This document shows, piece after piece, positions 58,109-64,000 of a stretch of DNA of 64,000 bases. The position numbers and the translations under genes were made by a program. The stretch lies in contig CAMRHE010000157.1 in NCBI GenBank assembly GCA_947044405.1, positions 434,001 through 498,000 on the forward strand, written 5' to 3'. Under the pieces are notes generated by a model, which worked only from the letters and a program-made list of their open reading frames with translations, was not told the origin of the DNA and ran no database searches. The number at the start of each line of letters is the position of its first letter. The stretch's first letter is position 1. This DNA comes from Leptodactylus fallax. Taxonomy: Eukaryota > Chordata > Amphibia > Anura > Leptodactylidae.

Positions 58109-59439
58109 GTAACACTTGTATTCCACTTGGTTCTAAAATAAGCTAAGTTCTGCAAACCCATGATGGGAGTTGTGGTGCTGATGATGGGTGTCTGCCTGTG
58201 GAACTAAAGCTAGACTGGGCATACGTGTTTTTTTAAATTAGATTTTTTTTTTTTTTTTTACATCAAAGAAACAATACATCATAATTTTGCTGCTTACATA
58301 TGAGTTTTAATTATTGTGTAACCACTGGGAACCTGCAGATGGCCATATAACACTCTACATAGACTGTAAGTTGTACAGAGCTGTAATAGAGTACACATAT
58401 AAGTGTATGATCCCTCTGCTATATCTCTCACCATAGTTGGTTGTGCAATATCCAGATGCTGATGAAAGCAAAGCAAAAATACTCAGTATACTCAGACCTC
58501 TAGTACAAGCTAGAAATCAAGATTGTATTGAGCACTGCCACTACCAGATGTATACTGTAGTAAGAAAGAATAGCTTAAATTAGTTTAATAGCATTCATTC
58601 ATATAAAACTGTACAATGCATTTCAAGGTCTTCATGTATATAACGTCTTTTGACCTGAAGAAGGTGTGACCTTTACGCAGATGTGAACCTAGCATAAAGT
58701 GTCCGATCCAGAGGCCGACAAAGACTAATCAGATATTTATGACATGTCCCCAGGATAGGCCATAAAACAGAAATTCCTAGACATTCTCTTTAAGAGGGGT
58801 TGTATAGTTCTTTATACATCTGTTGTGTCTTCAAAATATTTTTTTGAGGGGGTATCTCTCTAGGAGATTTAGAGATAGCAGTCAGCCCGGATGCCAAATG
58901 GGGCCCAAAAACCTACTTGCCTCATAAGAACATACCAGTATTATAACAGTATTGGCATATGGTAGATCATGGATACCCTGTTACAAATTTACTTCTATTT
59001 GCCTATATACAATTGAAGACAGATGTGGAATACATCCGTAGGCATCTGTGCTGTGAGGCCATAGAGGAATGAAGTTGGTGATACACTAGTTACACGTATT
59101 CTGAACTCTTCTCTAGAAGTAATAGACAGTCAGCACTACTGAGAGATGGAACAGATAAATTAGTGTAAGCATTGGATGGAAAGGTTAACATGGTATCTGG
59201 GCTAATAGATTGAACAGGAGCCAGTCACATGTCAGAATACATTTTTGTTGAGTTTTCTAACTGCAGAGGTTGCGGCACTCACACAATTATCACACTTTTA
59301 AAGTAACTATAGATCCCCGCTAATAACAACGTTTGACATGTCACCGAGATGTGTCAGGTATTTTACTGGGTTTTATTGTTAAAGTTTAGAGTATTAGATA
59401 CTGAGATCAATGACAGTGGATTAACTCTGATATAAAAAC
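58109..59439. other. Gene-free sequence between two LINEs
   Basis: Nothing recognised. With one target copy removed, 53376 and 58092 onward join into the pre-insertion sequence. Confidence 0.5.
58233..58260. repeat. T-rich run
   Basis: T-run of about 19 after aaattagattt. No element attached. Confidence 0.7.
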
Positions 59440-59458
59440 ACTACTTAAGGAGAAAAAG

Positions 59459-60496
59459 ATGGCATTCAGGACAAGAGATAAGGAGGGGTTGAGGGAAGTA
59501 CAAAAGGAGCTGAGGCATCAAATCAGGCAGGGAAAATCCAGTTATAAAGAAAAAATGGAAAAGCAAATGGAAAGAAAAGACATAAGGGGGGTCTGGGAGG
59601 GGCTTAAGTCAATTTCGGGTCATAAACAGTCTGTCTGCCAGATTGAGGCAGATGTTAACTGGCTTAATGAACTAAACCTATTCTTCAACAGATTTGATCA
59701 CACACCAGCTCCTCCCACCCCAGTATGTCCTTCAGCTCCCCCCACCACAATGACTTCTCCCCATGCGGCCACTTCCCAACAGACCAGTAAATCCAGAAAT
59801 CCATCTTTATCTGGCCACAGTCTGACCTTCACACGGGCCCAGGTGAGGAAGGAGATGAAAAAGATCAAGGCGAGGAAAGCCGGAGGGCCAGATGACATCA
59901 GTGCAAGGCTAATTAAGACTTGTGGGGACCAGCTGTGTGGTATAATTACATATATGTATAATATGAGCCTGAGGCAGGAAATAGTCCCTGAATTATGGAA
60001 ATCTTCTTGTGTGGTACCAGTTCCAAAGAAACCCCACCCTATGGACCTCAACGACTACAGACCTGTAGCACTGACATCCCACCTGATGAAGATCTTGGAG
60101 AGATTGGTTCTCACACATCTCCGCCCTCTAGTGAGCCCCGCTATGGACCCACTCCAGTTTGCTTATCGGCCGGGCATTGGGGTAGATGATGCCATCATCC
60201 ATCTTCTGCACAGGGCTCTGTCTCACCTGGAGAAACCAGGGAACACAGTGAGAATAATGTTCTTTGACTTCTCCAGTGCTTTTAACACCATACAGCCCAG
60301 GTTATTGAGGGACAAGCTGGGCCTTGCTGGAGTGGACCACCACCTCTCCAACTGGATCCTAGACTACCTCACAAATCGACCTCAATACGTGAGAGCCCGA
60401 GACTGTGTGTCAGGTACAGTGATCTGTAATACGGGGGGCACCTCAGGGTACGGTTCTCGCCCCTTTCCTCTTCACACTGTACACTGCAGATTTTAG
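59459..60496 (+). pseudogene. L2/Rex1-like reverse transcriptase, N-terminal part
   Basis: 345 residues. RT landmarks are KARKAGGPDDISARLIKTC, VPVPKKPHPMDLNDYRPVAL, MDPLQFAYRPGIGVDDAI and MFFDFSSAFNTIQPRLLRDK, with the first catalytic Asp in FDFSSAF. The frame then goes wrong at the G-run around 60433-60438, where one extra G turns the G-x-P-Q-G-T block into a false tail (GTSGYGSRPF). The correct frame continues in the next entry. Confidence 0.93.
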
Positions 60497-61247
60497 GTGC
60501 AACTCATCCAGCTGCTACCTACAGAAGTATTCTGACGACTCTGCAATAGTGGGTCTCATCACAGATGATGATGACAGGGAGTACAGAGAACTGAACCAGG
60601 ATTTTGTGGACTGGTGCCACCGGAACCACCTGAAGATTAACGCGGGGAAGACCAAGGAGATGGTGGTGGACTTCCGCAAAGGCAGAAGCCCTCCTAAACC
60701 AGTGGACATCCTGGGGACGGGCATCGAGATTGTGAACACCTATAAGTACCTGGGTTTGCTCCTTAATAATAAGCTGGACTGGGCAGATCATATGGAGGCC
60801 CTGTACAGGAAGGGCCACAGCAGGCTCTACCTGCTTAGGAAGCTGAGAGCCTTTGGAATCCGGGGGGCACTTCTTAGAACTTTCTTCAACTCGGTAGTGG
60901 CATCAGCCATCTTCTTTGGAGTGGCCTGCTGGGGGAGCAGTATATCAACCAGGGACAGAAATAAACTTGACAAGCTGATTAGAAGGGCCAGCTCTGTCCT
61001 GGGGAGCCCACTGGACCCAGTGCAGGTGGTGGGTGACAGAAGGATACTGTCCGTGGTGAGCTCCATGCAGAAGAAGAAGTCCCATCCCATGCATGAGACT
61101 GTGATCGCGCTGAGCAGTACTGTCAGTGACCGACTGCTCCACCCTAGGTGTGAGAAGGAGCGCTATCGGAAGTCTTTCCTCCCCACCGCGGTTAGGCTGT
61201 ACAACCAACACCGACCTAAGCGGAGATCATTACACACAGAGAACTGA
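60438..61247 (+). pseudogene. L2/Rex1-like reverse transcriptase, C-terminal part
   Basis: After the one-base shift the frame reads APQGTVLAPFLFTLYTADF, then LQKYSDDSAIVGLITDDDD, whose Asp pair is the RT active site, LKINAGKTKEMVVDFRKGR, YKYLGLLLNNKLDWADH and the C-terminal KSFLPTAVRLYNQHRPKRR. A single indel in a homopolymer is all that separates this and the preceding part from one open frame; an Met-initiated piece of it starts at 60549. Confidence 0.93.
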
Positions 61248-62039
61248 AAATATCTCTCTGCCTGTTAAATCCCCCCCCCCCCTGCTACGCCCTATCTGTC
61301 TGTCTGCTATCAATGTAATGCCTCTCACCTTGGAATATTCCTGTACATGTTGTATTTGTATTTGTATCTGCTTATCTTTGCTGCTGTAACACACTGAATT
61401 TCCCCATTGTGGGACTATTAAAGGACTATTATTATTAATATCAGAACATTTACCATGATTTATCTTAGAAGTACAAGCAATTGAGGTCACAACAAACCTA
61501 GTAATTATATGATGCAGTAAATTGTAACACAACATATGTAAAAATAATGTTATATTGCTACAGTTCAGTGGTGTGAAATGAAGGGTTTGGACTTCTGCCT
61601 TAGATCTCTTGCACCCATCTGTTATTTTTATAGAGATGTGTTTGTGCCTGGGTTTTACAGATCAAATGACTACATGCAAATAAGAAGTGACCTTGAAAAC
61701 CGGAGACCTTTTTAAAAAAATATTTGGACCAAGAATTAAAACTTAGTTGGGTTCTCCTATTCTAAAGATATTTCCAAATCATTTCAGACTTGTGCAAGAG
61801 TTGCACCAAGTACAGATGTAGGAGATCTGAACAAGTCAGCATAGTAAACTGAATTGGTCAAGATAGTAGTCTCAAATTGTTAACATGGAAGACCAGAGTT
61901 TTGTCATTTGACTTAATCCATGATATCACTATTAGTTACTACAGTTCGCAAAATATACTGCTTAACTATTGCTTTTCTGTCTGCGTTATCTGTGAGAAAA
62001 ACGGACAGTGCAACTGATGATGACTTGAGCAATATTCAT

Positions 62040-62165
62040 TAGAGATGGGTGAACTGGTTCGCAATGAAATAGAATTGACCCGAAATTCACAAAAAGTTGG
62101 TTTCCCAATGAACCAAAACTTTTGTGATTCGTTTTAGACGAACCAAAAATGGCTGCCACCATGTG
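62040..62165. repeat. Dispersed inverted-repeat fragment (AGAGATGGGTGAAC type)
   Basis: Phrases gagatgggtgaactggttcg, gacccgaaattcacaaa, caatgaaccaaaacttttgt and cgttttagacgaaccaaaaa form weak internal symmetry. Typical of short interspersed elements of amphibian genomes, from general knowledge. Confidence 0.5.
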
Positions 62166-62327
62166 AAACATGCAAAGAAGGATCACAGGTGGACTTTCTA
62201 ATAATATCTTGTATCAGCCTTTTAGCCAGTCATGAGAGGCTGTGGGCAGAGTGTTCATTGATGATGTCATAGGTACTATGTAAGAGAGTAACCAGTTAGT
62301 GTAATGGTCCAGAACAAACTCTGTGGA

Positions 62328-62645
62328 AGGCTAAGGCCCCACCTAGCGGGCCGCTGCAAAAAAAAAACGGTGTGGAAAAGACAGTGGCGGAATTACATTG
62401 CATTTTTTTTCCGCAGAGTTTTTCACAGAAAGTCTACAGAGTTTTCCTCTGCAGACTTTCTGCTTCCATTATACCTATACAGAAACCGCCAGCATTTTCG
62501 TAGGTATAATTAACATGCTGCGAGTTACAAAAATAAGACAGTTTTTGAAATTGCAGCATGTCCACTGTGGATTTTATTCTGCAATTTGTGGATGGGATTA
62601 GCCAGAATCCCATCCACTTTGCAGGTACTACAGCAAAACCTTAAA
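62328..62645 (+). mobile_element. GGCCCCAC hairpin element, right end lost
   Basis: Starts ggctaaggccccacctagcg. Contains the cagaaagtctacagag...ctctgcagactttctg hairpin and attatacctatac...gtaggtataatt pair, and ends gatgggattagccagaatcc / catccactttgcaggtacta without the final GTGGGGCC. Confidence 0.85.
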
Positions 62646-62649
62646 CAAG

Positions 62650-63787
62650 TGACAATTTTGTGAAACCACACAGCACTTTTTTATGTACAGTCTGTCAGAG
62701 TGTGACAAGGTCCCTTTCCGTGCTGTGTCTGTGTAAAAGAGGAGACAAGTTCTGTGAAATTAAACAGCACTGTTTTTTGTGCCATCATTTCTGTGCTCTG
62801 TGCAAAAGAAATGACAATTCAGTGAAATCGGCCAGCTCTCTTTTCGTTACATAGAGTCTGCCACACTTTCTGTGCCAAAATATAATTTTTTTCACATTTT
62901 TGGATTTCTCTGATGTATTGCCAGTACTAGTTATAATCTGGATTTTCTTACGTCCTACAGCAGCACAATATGGGGCATTTCTGCCCCTGTGTGTTGATAG
63001 TACAGGCGGAACTTTCCATTAACATAAAATATGCATGACTATGCTTCCCTATAAGTGGGCAAAGGGACCTCCCCCCTTTGTGTTTTTTTCTGTCCTGTGT
63101 GGTGGGACAGGTGGAGGGAGGTCTTTTGTCCTCCCATATTTAGTTTTTTCCCCTAAAGTTTATTAACATTCTTTGGGGAGTCATCTTTACAACTCTCTTC
63201 TCTTCTTTCTTCCACTGGACGCTTCTGTGGAAAAGAAGGGGGAGTTTATTTAGGCACTTTTTTTGTGCTAGCCAAGCTTGCAACCGTTGCTTTGAAAAGG
63301 TTGATTTCAGTAGAACATGCAGCAGTGGTTGCATGCTGCATGTTCTAAGTCCTGTAGTGCAGGCCACTTGTGCCGCCTCAATGTGGGGCATTACCATTTC
63401 ACTTACCTTACAAGCTCCGCGTCTGCCAGAAGTGACGTCGGTCACTTTGTTCCTCCAGAACCTTTGTTTGTGTTCCGGTTTTCCGGGGACTGAATTCTCA
63501 ATTGGACTTGTTGTGGCTTAGTTTTTCCTCCTTTTTTTTGCAAGTTTATATTTGCTGAGCCTCTTTTCTGGCTTCGGTCTGTATATTTTTAGCTTAATTC
63601 TCTGTACAAGGAATTAAGCTTTGCAAAATTTGCGGGGTAAGGGATTTTTGTGCGCACTACTTGCTCATTTCTCCTCCCCTCCTATAGAAGCCTTCATCTC
63701 AATGCAGTAGATGGCTTGTCTCTTAGTGAGGAAGGCCTCAGTACTCCACTTGGATTTCTGTTCTTGCTGCTGCAGCTCTGGGCATCA
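62650..63787. other. Unassigned, moderately GC-rich sequence
   Basis: Contains two or three loosely similar blocks gtgacaattttgtgaaa / gagacaagttctgtgaaat / atgacaattcagtgaaat at about 62650-62830, a decayed direct repeat. From 62940 the text (gtcctacagcagcacaatat, ggtggagggaggtcttttg) could be a retroelement end, but no boundary is visible. Confidence 0.4.
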
Positions 63788-63865
63788 CAGTCCCTCAGTG
63801 GTTAGCACTGCAGGCTTGCAGTGCTAGAGTCCTGGGTTCAAATTCTGCCTGGAGTTTGAAAAAAA
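63788..63865 (+). mobile_element. tRNA-derived SINE head with A-rich tail
   Basis: A-box-like ctcagtggttagcactgc (63794-63811) and B-box-like gggttcaaattc (63834-63845) are spaced as in a tRNA promoter for RNA polymerase III, followed by tgcctggagtttg and A12. The 5' acceptor stem does not pair well, so it is a SINE or tRNA relic rather than a tRNA gene. Confidence 0.6.
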
Positions 63866-63903
63866 AAAAAAGAAGGATCTAGTTTGTGTGCAGTGTGACA
63901 CAC

Positions 63904-64000
63904 TGTGAAGTTATTGAAGATTTCCAGTTTATTGACGAAATGCTTTCATCTGATGATACCTTGGAAGATTCCAGCAGACCTCTCTTTCATCCTGAGAAGA
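63904..64000 (+). other. Possible open frame running off the window edge
   Basis: The frame from 63904 reads EVIEDFQFIDEMLSSDDTLE followed by DSSRPLFHPEK with no stop to the end. An acidic, Ser-rich stretch of 32 codons is compatible with a transposon gag-like protein but is too short to tell. Also GIKLCKICGVR at about 63610-63642. Weak. Confidence 0.2.

Larger units (their letters stand above)
59440..61440 (+). mobile_element. L2/Rex1-like LINE, 5'-truncated, copy C
   Basis: The longest of three copies. It starts inside the linker between the endonuclease and RT (AFRTRDKEGLREVQKEL), so the endonuclease is missing. It runs through RT and the C-terminus to a short 3' UTR with aatttccccattgtgggact and a tattattattaat tail. 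No clear target duplication, which is usual for this group. Placement in the L2/Rex1 part of the CR1 superclade rests on DFSSAFNTI, YSDDSAIV and the 3' end. Confidence 0.92.

Noticed and set aside
63788..63865. tRNA gene
   Set aside because: A- and B-box-like motifs exist, but the acceptor and other stems do not pair and an A-run follows, which fits a SINE.

Overview
The window is nuclear DNA of a vertebrate, almost certainly an amphibian and most likely a frog. It is AT-rich and gene-poor, has an intron-containing vertebrate neuropeptide gene, and is packed with Tc1-like transposons, L1/Tx1-like and L2/Rex1-like LINEs and long foldback (MITE-like) elements. There are no operons, ribosome-binding sites or CRISPR arrays. 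I cannot name the species.

The only host gene I can support is a CART-like (cocaine- and amphetamine-regulated transcript) neuropeptide precursor on the + strand, coding exons at 18266-18406, 18634-18711 and 19170-19277. Joined, they encode 108 residues: a signal peptide, a short pro-region, one Lys-Arg site and a six-cysteine C-terminal domain that closely matches vertebrate CART. A TATA-like box and candidate poly(A) signals bracket it.

Layout. 1-5 kb: foldback element at 2047-2632 and a TTAA-flanked element at 2819-3869. 5-9.3 kb: decayed minisatellite, two truncated Tc1-like copies and a dispersed repeat. 10-14 kb: small terminal-inverted-repeat elements and a 415-bp L1-like 3' end with target duplication, nested in another repeat. 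14-22 kb: mostly unique sequence around the CART-like gene. 22-31 kb: several large foldback elements, a truncated Tc1 end, and a Tc1-like relic at about 30.8-31.2 kb. 31.4-33.0 kb: a complete-length but dead Tc1-like element in an (AT)n tract. 34.5-44.6 kb: a dense cluster of a hairpin-rich element whose ends read GGCCCCAC/GTGGGGCC, plus an L1-like 3' fragment and a 410-bp foldback. 46.7-47.7 kb: L2/Rex1-like LINE fragment. 48.7-50.4 kb: a second full-length dead Tc1-like element in (TA)n. 53.4-58.1 kb: an L1/Tx1-like LINE of 4.7 kb, complete at both ends, with a 17-bp target duplication and ORF1 and ORF2 on the minus strand. 59.4-61.4 kb: the longest L2/Rex1-like LINE. 62-64 kb: repeats and a tRNA-derived SINE head.

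The genes do not form a pathway. The transposon proteins are broken by frameshifts, stops or deletions. The mobile-element boundaries (target duplications, TA/TTAA flanks, nesting) are the best-supported structural facts, because they can be read from the sequence without a database.
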